Source: Kaistella yonginensis (GTDB taxonomy: Bacteria > Bacteroidota > Bacteroidia > Flavobacteriales > Weeksellaceae). From it: a stretch of DNA of 64,000 nucleotides. Where the stretch lies: NCBI RefSeq assembly GCF_030409525.1, contig NZ_JAUFQB010000021.1, positions 1-64,000 on the forward strand, in the 5' to 3' direction. How positions within the stretch are numbered: the first letter of the stretch is position 1; each line of letters opens with the position of its first letter. The position numbers and the translations under genes were made by a program. Positions 43,293 through 53,809 of this stretch are shown here, one piece after another. Under the pieces are notes generated by a model. It ran no database searches. It saw only the letters and a program-made list of their open reading frames with translations, and was not told where the DNA came from.

Positions 43293-46256
43293 CTACTTTT
43301 TAATTTGTTTTTTTAAATCTTTCGCTTCACTTACAATCTCGGGGAAATCAGCATAATTATCCATAATCTGATCAGCCGTATAACTCGCTTGGTAATTGTC
43401 CTTTAAACCAATGTAATTTCTCACCATCAAAACCAAAGATTTTGCTCCCCAATATTCTTCAGAAGCATAATTATTGGCCAGTTTAAAAATGGTTTCATTG
43501 GAAGATTTAAAGGCTTTACCTTTGTTTTGAAAAAATGCTTTTGCATACAAAGCTTCGGCAGCCACTTCGGTATTTGAAGATTTTTCTAAAGCCGAATAGG
43601 CGGTTTTTGCTTCTGAATCTTTTCCGTTGTTCATCAAACTTCTGGCTTTAATCACTTTCGCCAATTCATTAACTGAGGCCGAATTTTTTGGATTTTGCAA
43701 AACCATATCAGCCAACGTTTCTGCTTTTTTGAAATCTTTTTCGGCAGCGTATATTTTCATTAATTCTACATTCGCGAAATTTTTCACATTTACATTGGTA
43801 GAATTGGAAAGTGAAACCAAATATTTTTTGGCTTCATTGCTGTTGTTCTGCGCGATAAAAATTTGTGCAATTCTTGTCTGCGCATCTTCTTGATAATCGT
43901 TTTGAACCTGAGCAACTTCCTGTAAAACCAATAAGGCTTTTGTAGAATTTTGCGTCTGGAAATAACTTTCGCCCAACTCATATTGCGCTTGGTATAAACC
44001 TTCGCCGGTTGGATTTTGTGTTAAATATTTTTCAAAAAGTGGAATAGCGTTTTTGTAATCTTTATTCGCATAGAAAGTTTTCGCACGGTTCAGATTAATT
44101 TCATCGATTTCAGAGGCGTCAATTCGAACGCCAATACTTTGGGCAAAATTCTGATAGCCTGAAACATCATTGTTTTTAATAAAAAGCGGACGCGCAGCCT
44201 GAACAATTTTACTTGCATATGCCGTGTTTTTATACTGATTTCCGAGTGATTTTAATTCAGATAAAGCTTTAGAATCTTCATTTTGATCGATGTAATTTTG
44301 CGCTCGATAAATTTGGGCATTGGCAACCAAATCTTTATCTCCACTGGTTTTAATGACTTGGCTAAAATAATCGTTCGAGTTTTTAAAATCGTCATTTGCT
44401 GCATAAGACGTTGCAATCTCATATTGCGAATCATCAAAATATTCAGAGCTTTTATACTGAGTCAGTAGTTTTTTCAGTTCGGCAATTTTCGCCACAGTGT
44501 CCCCTTTAAATCCAAGAGCCATGGCTTTTTGGAACAAAGTATAATCGTCGGCATTTTCTGTTTTATCGTAAATGGCAATTGCCTCGTTTAAATCATTGTT
44601 TGCGTAATACGTATCTGCCAAACGAAGTTCTGCATCATTTTTAAATTCAGGTTTGGGATTATTCAAATAGGCTTTGAAGTATTCTTTGGCCTTATCAAAT
44701 TTCTTTGATTTAAAATAAGCATAACCCAAGTCGTAATTTAACTGTTGCTTTTCTGGGAAATTCTCGGATTTCAGTTTTTCAAAACGTACGATTGCAGAAG
44801 GATAGTTTGATTTTTGATAATAGGTTTGCGCCAACCAATATAATGCTCTGGAATTAAATTCTTTATTGATATTAAATTCAAGACTTCGCATAAAATACTT
44901 TTCTGCTTCATCCAAATTTCCCTTATTAAATTCCTCTGTTCCTAATAAATAAGAAACTTCTTGATCCACTTTATCGGTTTCTGGCGTAGAATTCGGCATT
45001 TTGTCGATCGCCGCAAGCGTTCCTTTATAATCACCCGAATAGAGATACGATTTTACCAATAGCGATTTCATCTCTTTTGTATCCGAACTGATGGGATATT
45101 TAGAAATATAATTCTGAATTACATTTGAAGCGGATTCAAATGGATTTCCGAGTTCATAACTCAATTTCGCATATTGTAAATGAGCGAGCTGCTGCACTTT
45201 TGCGTCATAGGTCATTTGGTAAGACGAACGAAAAGCCGAAAGTGCTTCCTGTTTTTTACCGACTTCCAAATAGGCATTTCCCAATTGGTAATACGCATTT
45301 TGAGAGGTTGCCGAATTGCTGTTCAATAATTGGTTATAATAAGAAACCGCTTCATCATATTTTTTAAGATGCGCAGAAACAAATCCCATTTCGTACAAAT
45401 CACTTTCCGAGGGATTTTCTTTACTTTCCAAATAAATTTTCAAATGCGGATAAGCCGAATCGTAATCGCCTTTCATAAAATAACTTTCACCAATCATTTT
45501 ATGAACTTCTGCTTTGTAATCTGCAGAAATATTTTCATTAAGTAAAGCATTTCCTTCTCCAATCGCTTTATCGTACTCTTTATCATTAAAATAAAGCTGA
45601 ACGTAGTAGGGTTTTACAACACGCGCATATTTATCATTATAATTTATCTGGTCAAAAAAAGTAAAAGCTTCCTCACTTTGTCCGTCTGCGTAATACAAAT
45701 GTCCCAGCATATACGCGATGTCATTTTTATCGGAACCTTCGGTGGTTTTATACGCTTCTTCCAAGGCTTCGATGGCACCTTGCGAATCACCAGTCATGAA
45801 TTTCGCATAGCCGATTTTCGTTATATATTGGGTGTTTTCTTCTTTTGAAAGCTGGTATTGATTGACGTTGTTTAAAGTTTCTAAAGCTTTACCGAAATCT
45901 TTTTGAGTCAAATAAAAATCGGCCAAAGGCAAATTGGCCTGCGCAAAATAAGCTGAGTTTGGATATTGTTTGATGAAGGCATCTAAACCTTGCTCCGCAT
46001 GATTTTTACGTAAAATAACGCCGATTACATTATCGAAAAACTGGGCAGCTTCTTTTTTTGAATAGGATAGGTTTTCATTGTAGAAATACTGTCGAGCATA
46101 TTCAAATTGAGAAGCGTTATAAATTTTATTTTGATACAAGTTTTCCGCTAAGTTGAAGCGGTAGTTTTCGCGGTCGTTGAAGAATTGAGATTGCTGAGCC
46201 TCGGTAAAACCGAAATAGAAAATTGCTGTTGCAACTAAGATTTTTTTTGAATTCAT
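43293..46256 (-). CDS. large exported TPR protein
   Basis: A 987-residue protein with signal peptide (MNSKKILVATAIFYFGFTEA) and then tetratricopeptide units along nearly the whole length, e.g. NLDEAEKYFMRSLEFNINKE, LNYDLGYAYFKSKKFDKAKE and LYQAQYELGESYFQTQNSTK. Bacteroidota encode such long TPR proteins close to TonB-like barrels, and they probably act as periplasmic scaffolds in envelope assembly. Between a T9SS type B gene (182 bp upstream) and a TonB-like barrel gene (375 bp downstream), all on the same strand. Confidence 0.85.
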   Translation of the reverse strand: MNSKKILVATAIFYFGFTEAQQSQFFNDRENYRFNLAENLYQNKIYNASQFEYARQYFYNENLSYSKKEAAQFFDNVIGVILRKNHAEQGLDAFIKQYPNSAYFAQANLPLADFYLTQKDFGKALETLNNVNQYQLSKEENTQYITKIGYAKFMTGDSQGAIEALEEAYKTTEGSDKNDIAYMLGHLYYADGQSEEAFTFFDQINYNDKYARVVKPYYVQLYFNDKEYDKAIGEGNALLNENISADYKAEVHKMIGESYFMKGDYDSAYPHLKIYLESKENPSESDLYEMGFVSAHLKKYDEAVSYYNQLLNSNSATSQNAYYQLGNAYLEVGKKQEALSAFRSSYQMTYDAKVQQLAHLQYAKLSYELGNPFESASNVIQNYISKYPISSDTKEMKSLLVKSYLYSGDYKGTLAAIDKMPNSTPETDKVDQEVSYLLGTEEFNKGNLDEAEKYFMRSLEFNINKEFNSRALYWLAQTYYQKSNYPSAIVRFEKLKSENFPEKQQLNYDLGYAYFKSKKFDKAKEYFKAYLNNPKPEFKNDAELRLADTYYANNDLNEAIAIYDKTENADDYTLFQKAMALGFKGDTVAKIAELKKLLTQYKSSEYFDDSQYEIATSYAANDDFKNSNDYFSQVIKTSGDKDLVANAQIYRAQNYIDQNEDSKALSELKSLGNQYKNTAYASKIVQAARPLFIKNNDVSGYQNFAQSIGVRIDASEIDEINLNRAKTFYANKDYKNAIPLFEKYLTQNPTGEGLYQAQYELGESYFQTQNSTKALLVLQEVAQVQNDYQEDAQTRIAQIFIAQNNSNEAKKYLVSLSNSTNVNVKNFANVELMKIYAAEKDFKKAETLADMVLQNPKNSASVNELAKVIKARSLMNNGKDSEAKTAYSALEKSSNTEVAAEALYAKAFFQNKGKAFKSSNETIFKLANNYASEEYWGAKSLVLMVRNYIGLKDNYQASYTADQIMDNYADFPEIVSEAKDLKKQIKK

Positions 46257-46438
46257 TTAATCCTGATTTTCGGAAGGTTTTTGAATTAATTGTGATGAAA
46301 AATTCCTGAGAATGATTTCCACATTTAATCAACGAAAATAAGGAAAAGTTATTGTCTATACAAGTAAAATTGTTGGTTGTGGAAATGTGGATAACATTCA
46401 AAAAGCCGTAAATTAGGATTCAAAATTTAAAACTTTTC

Positions 46439-49400
46439 TTAGTTTCTATTCTTCAGCAAAATCCAACCTTGTCGCTGCTCTGTTTTTTGCGTGACCGGAT
46501 CAAACCACGAAACCATATACCAATAAGTGGAAGTTGGTAATGATCGACCAGTTACTTTACCGTCCCACACTGTTTTTGTTGGGTTGGTAGATTCAAAAAC
46601 CTTTGCGCCATTGCGATTAACAATTACGATTGAAACCTGCTGCATTTTATCCAGATTGTCTATTTTCCAAGTATCATTAAATCCATCGGCATTTGGAGAG
46701 AACGCATTGTTGATTTTAATAAAATAAACAGTTTTTGGCGGCCCAAAGCAACCTGTTGCAGATTGAACCTGTATTTCGTACGATGATGCAGTCGGATTCT
46801 GCAAGATGTTGGAGTTTTGCACAACCCCATTAAAATAATATCGATACGGTTTTACACCACCATTTGCAATCACTTCAATCGAATTATTGGTTTGGTTGAT
46901 GACTTCAATTTTTGGTTGATTTTCCTCAGAAATAATAAAGTTGTGCGTGTAGGAACATCCATCGGAATTTGTTAATTCTACCGAATAATTTCCTGCACCG
47001 CTGAACATTACAGTTTGGGTTGTTTCACCTGTACTCCATTTCCAACTTAGATTTTCAGAGCCAGCATCAATCGTTAATGTTTCCCCAAAGCAAATAAAAT
47101 ATTTATCGATGAGTGTTGTGGACTTTGTCGGGGTATTTACTATTAAATCAATTCTCGCAGAAGACGGACAAAAATTAGGAATCGTAATTTTCAGGTAAAC
47201 CGTTTGGGCAAATGCTATTTCATTGGTATAATTTGCGGGAATCAATTGGGTGAAAGCTGCATCTTTAAAATATTCAAAAGTAGCAGATGCGTCAGTGGTA
47301 AAGATTGACTTTTTTAAAGCTAAATCAAAAGTCGTTTTGCCATCAAAATTGGTATCACAAAGAATAAAATCTGTGATGGTGGTCAATAGAACAGAATTCC
47401 CACCTTTAATAAAAGTAACCGTTTGAACCTCGGAAATACAACCCGTCGTTTTATCTTTCATTTTAAATTGAACGGTTTTCGGCAAAATAGAAAGATCGAA
47501 ATTCGCAGGAAGTGTATTTCCCAAAGCATCGGTAAAGGTATATTGCGAGGAATTATGAATGACTTGATTCTGAAAATCTTGCAAAGAGAAAGTAGTTTCT
47601 GCGCAAATTAAAATTTGAGATATAAGAGAAATTGGCTTCGGTAAAAAAGTTAAATTAATCGGAATTTGATCACTACAAGTTGTATTGTAAATCACCTTGA
47701 TATAAGGATTTACGCCAAAAATCGCGCTATCATAATTGGCAATTTGGCTGGCATTTAATAAAGTTCCATTGGTGGAATAATATTCTAAATTCACCGTAAC
47801 GGGTAATTGCGCATTGGTTAAAGAACTTGTATTTTGTGTTAAATTAAAAATAGAATCTCCAGTACAATTACTTTTATTAAGGGTCGTTACCAATAATTTC
47901 GGTTTTAAATAAACCAAAATTGAAATCGACGGATGATCAGGCGAAACACAACCTGTGATATTATTTACCACTCGGATAAATAAGGTGGAATATCCCATTC
48001 CACTTCTGAAATTATAACTCACCGCATTTGCACCCGATTGCGCTTCAGCCATAGAATTATGAAAAGTCACCGTAACATTAGGGTCTGCATTAATTTCAGG
48101 AATCAAAGACGCCAAATCAAAAGTCTGTGTGGCACTCGCGCACTGCGGTGGAAGTTGGGTCGTTGGTGCATTGGCAATGACTTTCGAATTGAAAATAAAT
48201 TTTAAAGTCACTACCGTTTCGCACGCAAAACTCGGATGTTTTATTTTGACCAACACCGGATTGTTGACTTGCGGATTGACTGAATTTAGTTTCTGATAAG
48301 TAGTTCCACCATCTAACGAATAACTAAATTGATAATTATTTCCTGAAAAAAACTGATTTTCAAAACTACTCAGATTAAATACATCAGTGCCAAAACATAA
48401 GATGTTCGGGCTATATTCTTTACCATTCAAAGGCAAGGAAGCAAAGGTAAGATCGAATGTTGCAGTGAAACTACATGGCGCGGTCGTGAGAGTACTTTCT
48501 GCGATAATGGTTATGGATCGTGTAGAATTTTCAATCAAATTAAAATTGGCTGGCGACAAAATATCAACTCCATTTTCCTGAAACTTCAAAGTGTATTGGG
48601 CTGGATTTGCTGGATAATAAGCATAGAGATTCACGGTTGTTTGGGTACTGCCATCCGTTTTACAAATAAATTTTGGACTGTTATCAAAGGGCGGAAAATT
48701 GCCATTCAAAGACAATGAAATCGGTGCTGAATCTAAGGTGCATAAACCGGCAGAACCCACTCGAATGATCCGAACAACATAATCACCACTGGAGGTGACC
48801 GACAGGGCGTTGCTCGTTGATAAAACAATTGGATCACCCACTTTCCTCCATTCATAAGTTACATTTGGCACCAAAGCAGTTTCTAAATTAACCTGAGCAC
48901 AAGTGGAACTAAGGGTTGTAATTACCGGCGTTTTTAAGCTTTTAAAAATAACCTCATCTGAAACGGCTGCGCCAATTTGGGTACCGGTATCAGGATCAAT
49001 ATAGGAAACCTCTATTTTTAAAACATCAGAATCGGCGGGTATAAAATTATTTAAGGTATCTGAGTTGGTGCCAATCAGCAAGCCATTGTTGGTCCATTTA
49101 AAAACCGGTGTCAGATTTTGATTGGGAGTAAACAACCAGGCCTTCCCTTCCGTTCGCCAGGGGCCATTATTATAGTTTTGACCTGCTGTACTGTGAACAG
49201 GAACCCGAAATTTGGTAGCATCATCATTTTGAATACCCAGAATCGCGTTATATTTAGTCTCTGTTTTATTATTTACATAAATAACAATTCTGCCATCTTC
49301 TAATAATAAGATATAACTGTAATAACTTGCACTCGAAATATCACCCAATCCATCAGTCCTAATTTGATTTTGAAAAGAAACCATAAGTCCATTCACACCA

Positions 49401-49990
49401 CCTACCACGACACTCTTGTGCAGATAGATCACCGATCCATTCACAGACTTGGGAACCAAATCGGTATACCCAAAGAAAATTTGCGCCAGATTTAATTCTT
49501 GCGTGGGATTTGTTTTAAATATTTTATTATAATCGGTGGAAGGTAAAACCGAGTACGAATTATAAGCCGGAACCCCACTAAAAGTACGGTCGGTATAGAT
49601 GATATTATTTTTAAGATTATCCAATTCGGCATCGTTGGTAAATACCAACCGTCCATTACTGCCCATCACTGCTTTAGAATACGATTTTCCATAAAAGCTA
49701 AAATTAAAACCAATAGCAAAGGCCTCGCTGAATTTATCAGCACCGGCAGCCGGAAAAAGAATGGGAACTGAACCCGCAGAAAGTCCAAAATCATTCGGTG
49801 AAACGCTGCTCATTGTATAGTCACCTGTTGAACTAGAAACTGCATCTACTTTCAAATTAAATTGCTCACCAGCACAAAAATACTGCTCTGCCGGATAGAC
49901 TGCATGATCAGCCGGATTGTACAGTTGAACAGATTGTCCATATCCAAGGGTGAAAAGAAGGGTAAATAAAAAAAAAGAAAACTTCTGCAT
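46439..49990 (-). CDS. large surface protein with T9SS type B (CHU_C) sorting domain
   Basis: A 1183-residue exported protein, taking ATG 49990 as start. After the signal peptide (MQKFSFFLFTLLFTLGYGQS) come long beta-rich regions with Ig/PKD-like repeats (e.g. LSWKWSTGETTQTVMFSGAG). The final 85 residues are a gliding-motility-associated C-terminal domain: FSPNADGFNDTWKIDNLDKM, VNRNGAKVFESTNPTKTVWD and TYWYMVSWFDP. This type B signal sends the protein through T9SS to the surface. Ligand unknown; large members of this group are adhesin-like. Confidence 0.9.
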   Translation of the reverse strand: MQKFSFFLFTLLFTLGYGQSVQLYNPADHAVYPAEQYFCAGEQFNLKVDAVSSSTGDYTMSSVSPNDFGLSAGSVPILFPAAGADKFSEAFAIGFNFSFYGKSYSKAVMGSNGRLVFTNDAELDNLKNNIIYTDRTFSGVPAYNSYSVLPSTDYNKIFKTNPTQELNLAQIFFGYTDLVPKSVNGSVIYLHKSVVVGGVNGLMVSFQNQIRTDGLGDISSASYYSYILLLEDGRIVIYVNNKTETKYNAILGIQNDDATKFRVPVHSTAGQNYNNGPWRTEGKAWLFTPNQNLTPVFKWTNNGLLIGTNSDTLNNFIPADSDVLKIEVSYIDPDTGTQIGAAVSDEVIFKSLKTPVITTLSSTCAQVNLETALVPNVTYEWRKVGDPIVLSTSNALSVTSSGDYVVRIIRVGSAGLCTLDSAPISLSLNGNFPPFDNSPKFICKTDGSTQTTVNLYAYYPANPAQYTLKFQENGVDILSPANFNLIENSTRSITIIAESTLTTAPCSFTATFDLTFASLPLNGKEYSPNILCFGTDVFNLSSFENQFFSGNNYQFSYSLDGGTTYQKLNSVNPQVNNPVLVKIKHPSFACETVVTLKFIFNSKVIANAPTTQLPPQCASATQTFDLASLIPEINADPNVTVTFHNSMAEAQSGANAVSYNFRSGMGYSTLFIRVVNNITGCVSPDHPSISILVYLKPKLLVTTLNKSNCTGDSIFNLTQNTSSLTNAQLPVTVNLEYYSTNGTLLNASQIANYDSAIFGVNPYIKVIYNTTCSDQIPINLTFLPKPISLISQILICAETTFSLQDFQNQVIHNSSQYTFTDALGNTLPANFDLSILPKTVQFKMKDKTTGCISEVQTVTFIKGGNSVLLTTITDFILCDTNFDGKTTFDLALKKSIFTTDASATFEYFKDAAFTQLIPANYTNEIAFAQTVYLKITIPNFCPSSARIDLIVNTPTKSTTLIDKYFICFGETLTIDAGSENLSWKWSTGETTQTVMFSGAGNYSVELTNSDGCSYTHNFIISEENQPKIEVINQTNNSIEVIANGGVKPYRYYFNGVVQNSNILQNPTASSYEIQVQSATGCFGPPKTVYFIKINNAFSPNADGFNDTWKIDNLDKMQQVSIVIVNRNGAKVFESTNPTKTVWDGKVTGRSLPTSTYWYMVSWFDPVTQKTEQRQGWILLKNRN

Positions 49991-50091
49991 CAAATCAATT
50001 TTTCGTAAAAATACGTTATTTATTGAAACAAAAATTTTGTCTATTTTAGTATATAAGTTCCCAAAAAAATAAATTTTTTAAAATTTTCTGT

Positions 50092-50099
50092 TACATTTG
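50092..50099 (+). promoter_or_regulatory. -7 promoter element of the permease gene
   Basis: TACATTTG, exact match, 18 nt before the ATG at 50118; no TTG at the expected upstream distance. Confidence 0.5.
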
Positions 50100-50117
50100 T
50101 GTAAATTAAAAATAAAG

Positions 50118-51806
50118 ATGAACCAACTTTTCAGAAGAAAACAATATAAAGCAAGTGAACATTCCTCTGGGTTAATACGTGTTCTAGGAGTCTGGGATAT
50201 TGTCTTTTTCGGCATTGCCGCCATTATCGGTGCGGGAAGTTTCAGTTCTTTAGGCGAAGCCGTATTCAGGGGTGGTCCTGGGGTCATCGTTTTATATATT
50301 ATCTGTGGTTTTGCATGTGGATTTACAGCTTTATGTTACGCCGAATTTGCAAGTAGAATTCCCACAGCTGGTTCCGCTTACACCTATGCCTACGCTAGTT
50401 TCGGCGAATTAATGGCCTGGATTATCGGTTGGGCTTTAATTATGGAATATTCGTTTGGGAACATCTATGTCGCATTTTCCTGGTCTGATTATTTCACCAG
50501 TTTCCTGGGCAGAATTGGCCTATTTATTCCCGAATATTTAACGTGTAGTTATCCTGAAGCCAAAAAAGCATTCTTTGGAGGTTCTCAAAATACAGAATTA
50601 CTCAATGCTTGGAAAACTGCACCAATCATTGGCAATCTTAAAATCATTTTAGACATTCCAGCTTTGGTTATTAATGGCTTAATCACTTGGTTAGTCTATG
50701 TTGGAATCAAAGAATCAAAGAACTTTAATAACATTTTTGTAATCCTAAAATTATTTATCATTCTTTTGGTAATCGCTGTTGGGATTGCCTACATCAACAC
50801 CGACAATTGGTTCCCAACAAGTGTAGTTACGGGTGAAAGTTCATTTATGCCCAATGGTTTTGCAGGCGTAATGAGTGCTGTTTCTGGTGTTTTCTTCGCC
50901 TATATCGGATTTGATGCGTTAAGTGTTCTCTCCGAAGAAACCAAAGATCCACAGAAAAACTTGCCGCGTGGCATGATCATTTCGCTGGTTTTATGCACCG
51001 TCATTTATATCATTCTGACTTTAGTTTTAACGGGAATGGTCGACTACAGAAAGTTTGATGGTGTAGGTGACCCTCTCGCCTTCATTTTCGAGAAAACAAA
51101 TGCGAACGTCGCCTGGATGGAGTTCGTGGTTTCTTTGGGAGCGATTGTAGCCATCACAACGGTACTGCTCGTTTTTCAAATGGGACAACCAAGAATCTGG
51201 TACGCGATGAGCCGTGATGGACTGATGCCGAAAAAATTCATGACCATTCATCCGAAACACAATACCCCTTCTTTTGCAACGATTGCTACAGGTATTTTGG
51301 TTGGAGTTCCGATTTTATTTACCGACAAATCATTTATTTTGGATTTTACGAGCATCGGAACCATTTTCGCCTTCGTGCTGGTCTGTGGCGGAGTTTTATT
51401 ACTTCCTGCCAAGAAAAAAATACCCGGCAGATTTCACATGCCGTATATTAATTCTAAAATTATTTTTCCCGTTCTATTCTTGGGTGGATTAACCTTTTTC
51501 TACTTTTGGCAACCCGCATTTTTTCACAATTTAATGGATTGGCGAGATCCAGCCGAAGGTGAATTTAGAATCTCAATGTTCTTTTTCCTACTCATCAACA
51601 TAGGGTTGTGCATTTTAGCCATCGTGAAAAATCTGTCCTTAATCCCACTCATGGGTTTAAGTTCCTGCCTTTATTTATTAACGGGAATGACCCATAATAA
51701 TTGGTTCTGGTTCTTGGTTTGGTTTGGAATTGGGCTGGTGATCTATTTCTCTTACGGCTTTAGAAACAGTAAGCTCAACCGAGATCTTAATGGAGACCTG
51801 GATTGA
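50118..51806 (+). CDS. APC-family amino acid permease (CAT type)
   Basis: A 562-residue multi-helix transporter of the amino acid-polyamine-organocation superfamily, cationic-amino-acid-transporter-like. A TTG seven codons upstream overlaps the -7 box, so ATG 50118 is the start. The first helix has WDIVFFGIAAIIGAGSFSSL with the unwound GAGSF segment; helix 6 region has FFAYIGFDALSVLSEETKDP, and RMxVxxP-like PRIWYAMSRDGLMPK follows. It should take up amino acids by proton or cation coupling; the exact substrate is open. Confidence 0.9.
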   Translation: MNQLFRRKQYKASEHSSGLIRVLGVWDIVFFGIAAIIGAGSFSSLGEAVFRGGPGVIVLYIICGFACGFTALCYAEFASRIPTAGSAYTYAYASFGELMAWIIGWALIMEYSFGNIYVAFSWSDYFTSFLGRIGLFIPEYLTCSYPEAKKAFFGGSQNTELLNAWKTAPIIGNLKIILDIPALVINGLITWLVYVGIKESKNFNNIFVILKLFIILLVIAVGIAYINTDNWFPTSVVTGESSFMPNGFAGVMSAVSGVFFAYIGFDALSVLSEETKDPQKNLPRGMIISLVLCTVIYIILTLVLTGMVDYRKFDGVGDPLAFIFEKTNANVAWMEFVVSLGAIVAITTVLLVFQMGQPRIWYAMSRDGLMPKKFMTIHPKHNTPSFATIATGILVGVPILFTDKSFILDFTSIGTIFAFVLVCGGVLLLPAKKKIPGRFHMPYINSKIIFPVLFLGGLTFFYFWQPAFFHNLMDWRDPAEGEFRISMFFFLLINIGLCILAIVKNLSLIPLMGLSSCLYLLTGMTHNNWFWFLVWFGIGLVIYFSYGFRNSKLNRDLNGDLD

Positions 51807-51854
51807 TTTTAAATACTTCTCTTTTTTAAATAAAAATAATCTTAAGACCTAAAA

Positions 51855-51884
51855 AAATCCGGAAGCTGTATTGCTTCCGGATTT
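51855..51884. terminator. bidirectional terminator
   Basis: Stem AAATCCGGAAGC / GCTTCCGGATTT with a 6-nt loop between convergent permease and phosphorylase genes, A and T tracts on both sides. Confidence 0.9.
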
Positions 51885-51902
51885 CTTTACTATTTTAAAA
51901 AT

Positions 51903-53561
51903 TTAGTTGTTGTAAATCTGTTTATAATATTCATCTGCCATTCGGTCCGAATTAAAGGCAACTTTCACATCATCCATTGCAGTCTGCTGAACCTGGCGCC
52001 AGTCATCTGGCCGGTCATAATACATTGGGATTATTTCATTTTCTAAAATTTCGTAGAGTTTATTAAGGTCGTAATTGTCTTGATCATAAACGCTCATATT
52101 GTCGTAGTCTGCTTTGGGAACAACGAAAGCGTTTTCGCCATGTTTCGCAAATTCTGGGATCCAACCATCATCGGTTGATAAATTTACGGATCCGTTCATC
52201 GCTGCACTCATTCCTGACGTTCCTGAAGCTTCTCTGGGAACTCTTGGATTATTTAACCAAAGGTCAGAACCTTGTTTCATCGATTTACTCAAAGCCAATT
52301 CATAACCAGTTAGAACGGCCATATTTTTGTAATTCTTGCTTTCTTCAACCAAACTGTTGAACGTAGAAATCGCAGCATAATCCATGGGATAAGGTTTTCC
52401 AGCCCAAATAATTTGGACAGGATACTTAGGATTATTCAACAATCTTTCAAACCTTTCTTTATCATGAAGCAATAAATCTGCTCTTTTATAACCGGCAAAT
52501 CTTCGGGCCCAAACGATGGTAAAGACGTTGGGATCAAATAAATTCCCAGTTTGATCTGCTACAATTTTGAAAAATCTTTTCTTCAAATGTTTTTTTCTAA
52601 AATCAAACAACGTAGCATCGTCTTCATCTTTGGATTGGTACAAAGGTTTATCTGCCCAATATTTATATTCTTGTGCATTCGTAATGGCCTTAATCTCGCA
52701 AATTCTAGGGTACTTGCTCCACATTGCTCTGGAGACCACGCCATGCAGTTGAGAAACACCATTGGCAATTCTAGCCATGCGCAGCGCACAAAGGGAATGG
52801 TTGAAGCGGTCATCTTCTACTCCTTCAATCGTTTTCACTTCCTCGATAGATAAGCCTGAAAAATAAGACATATCATGACACATGAAAATATTGTGTTTCT
52901 CATTTCCTGCTTCTTCCGGTGTATGCGTGGTGAATACAAGTTTTTCTTTTACTTTTGCCAAGTCGCCACCGAATTTTTTCAACAAATAAAATGCGGCTGG
53001 TAAACCATGTGCTTCATTCAAATGATAAACATCTCTGTCGAAATTCATCATATCTAAAAGTTTTGCACCGCCTTTTCCCAGTAAAATATACTGTGCGATT
53101 TTGGTCGATTCATTTGCATCATACAACCGGTGACAAATTGTTTTTGAGATATGGTCGTTTTCCGGTACATCTGTCGAAAGAAAAAACATTGGGGCAGTAT
53201 GGAAAATTTCGGGAGCCAGATAGTACACCTTTACCCAAACCGGTGCAGAATGAATATCAATCTGAAACTTGATGCCGGTATCTTCTAAAAAAGAATACAT
53301 CTTTCTGGTCCAGGTTGGTTGCAATGTTTGGTCGTGATTTCGTGCTTGATCGTAATATCCGAACTTCCACAAAATACCGATTCCCACTAAATCCTGTTTA
53401 AGATTATAAGCGCTTTTCATGTGAGAACCTGCCAAGAAACCCAGGCCGCCAGAATATATTTTTAGCGCCTGATCAATAGCAAATTCCATTGAAAAGTAGG
53501 CTGCTTTTTTTGAGTAATCGGGGTTGATGCTATACGGCATCGAAAAGTTTTTGAAGTCCAT
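51903..53561 (-). CDS. alpha-glucan phosphorylase (GT35, short form)
   Basis: A 552-residue glycogen/maltodextrin phosphorylase-like enzyme, shorter than the 800-residue classical GlgP and typical of the compact form. It begins AAYFSMEFAIDQALKIYSGG, a GT35 start, and has WARRFAGYKRADLLLHD and NPRVPREASGTSGMSAAMNG, the substrate/cofactor region near residue 440. It should release glucose-1-phosphate from alpha-glucans. No glgA or glgB lies in the window; GH63-type and glucose-dehydrogenase-like genes lie 3-6 kb downstream in coordinate. Confidence 0.9.
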   Translation of the reverse strand: MDFKNFSMPYSINPDYSKKAAYFSMEFAIDQALKIYSGGLGFLAGSHMKSAYNLKQDLVGIGILWKFGYYDQARNHDQTLQPTWTRKMYSFLEDTGIKFQIDIHSAPVWVKVYYLAPEIFHTAPMFFLSTDVPENDHISKTICHRLYDANESTKIAQYILLGKGGAKLLDMMNFDRDVYHLNEAHGLPAAFYLLKKFGGDLAKVKEKLVFTTHTPEEAGNEKHNIFMCHDMSYFSGLSIEEVKTIEGVEDDRFNHSLCALRMARIANGVSQLHGVVSRAMWSKYPRICEIKAITNAQEYKYWADKPLYQSKDEDDATLFDFRKKHLKKRFFKIVADQTGNLFDPNVFTIVWARRFAGYKRADLLLHDKERFERLLNNPKYPVQIIWAGKPYPMDYAAISTFNSLVEESKNYKNMAVLTGYELALSKSMKQGSDLWLNNPRVPREASGTSGMSAAMNGSVNLSTDDGWIPEFAKHGENAFVVPKADYDNMSVYDQDNYDLNKLYEILENEIIPMYYDRPDDWRQVQQTAMDDVKVAFNSDRMADEYYKQIYNN

Positions 53562-53769
53562 CTTTATATTTTAAAAATCAATTGCAAATGTATTGATTTT
53601 AAGTTGTGCATAAAATGATTCTTCGGGTATTTTTTGAATAACTGTCTTATCTCATTCCAATATCCTTGATGATCCCTCCTATTTTAAAATACCTATTTTA
53701 TGTTTCCAAAAATTTACAGCGATTCATTCTATAATTTTAACAAAAATCAATTTTAAAGTCAATTTTACC

Positions 53770-53777
53770 TAAATTTG
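53770..53777 (+). promoter_or_regulatory. -7 promoter element of the DinB-like gene
   Basis: TAAATTTG, exact match, 32 nt before the ATG at 53810; upstream TTT in place of TTG. Confidence 0.45.
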
Positions 53778-53809
53778 AGCAATACAATTTTCATTAAAAT
53801 CAAGTTAAA

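Noticed and set aside
50097-50117. TTG start seven codons before the permease ATG
   Set aside because: It overlaps the TACATTTG -7 box; the ATG at 50118 is preferred. Same reasoning applies to the TTG at 55161 before mtaB.
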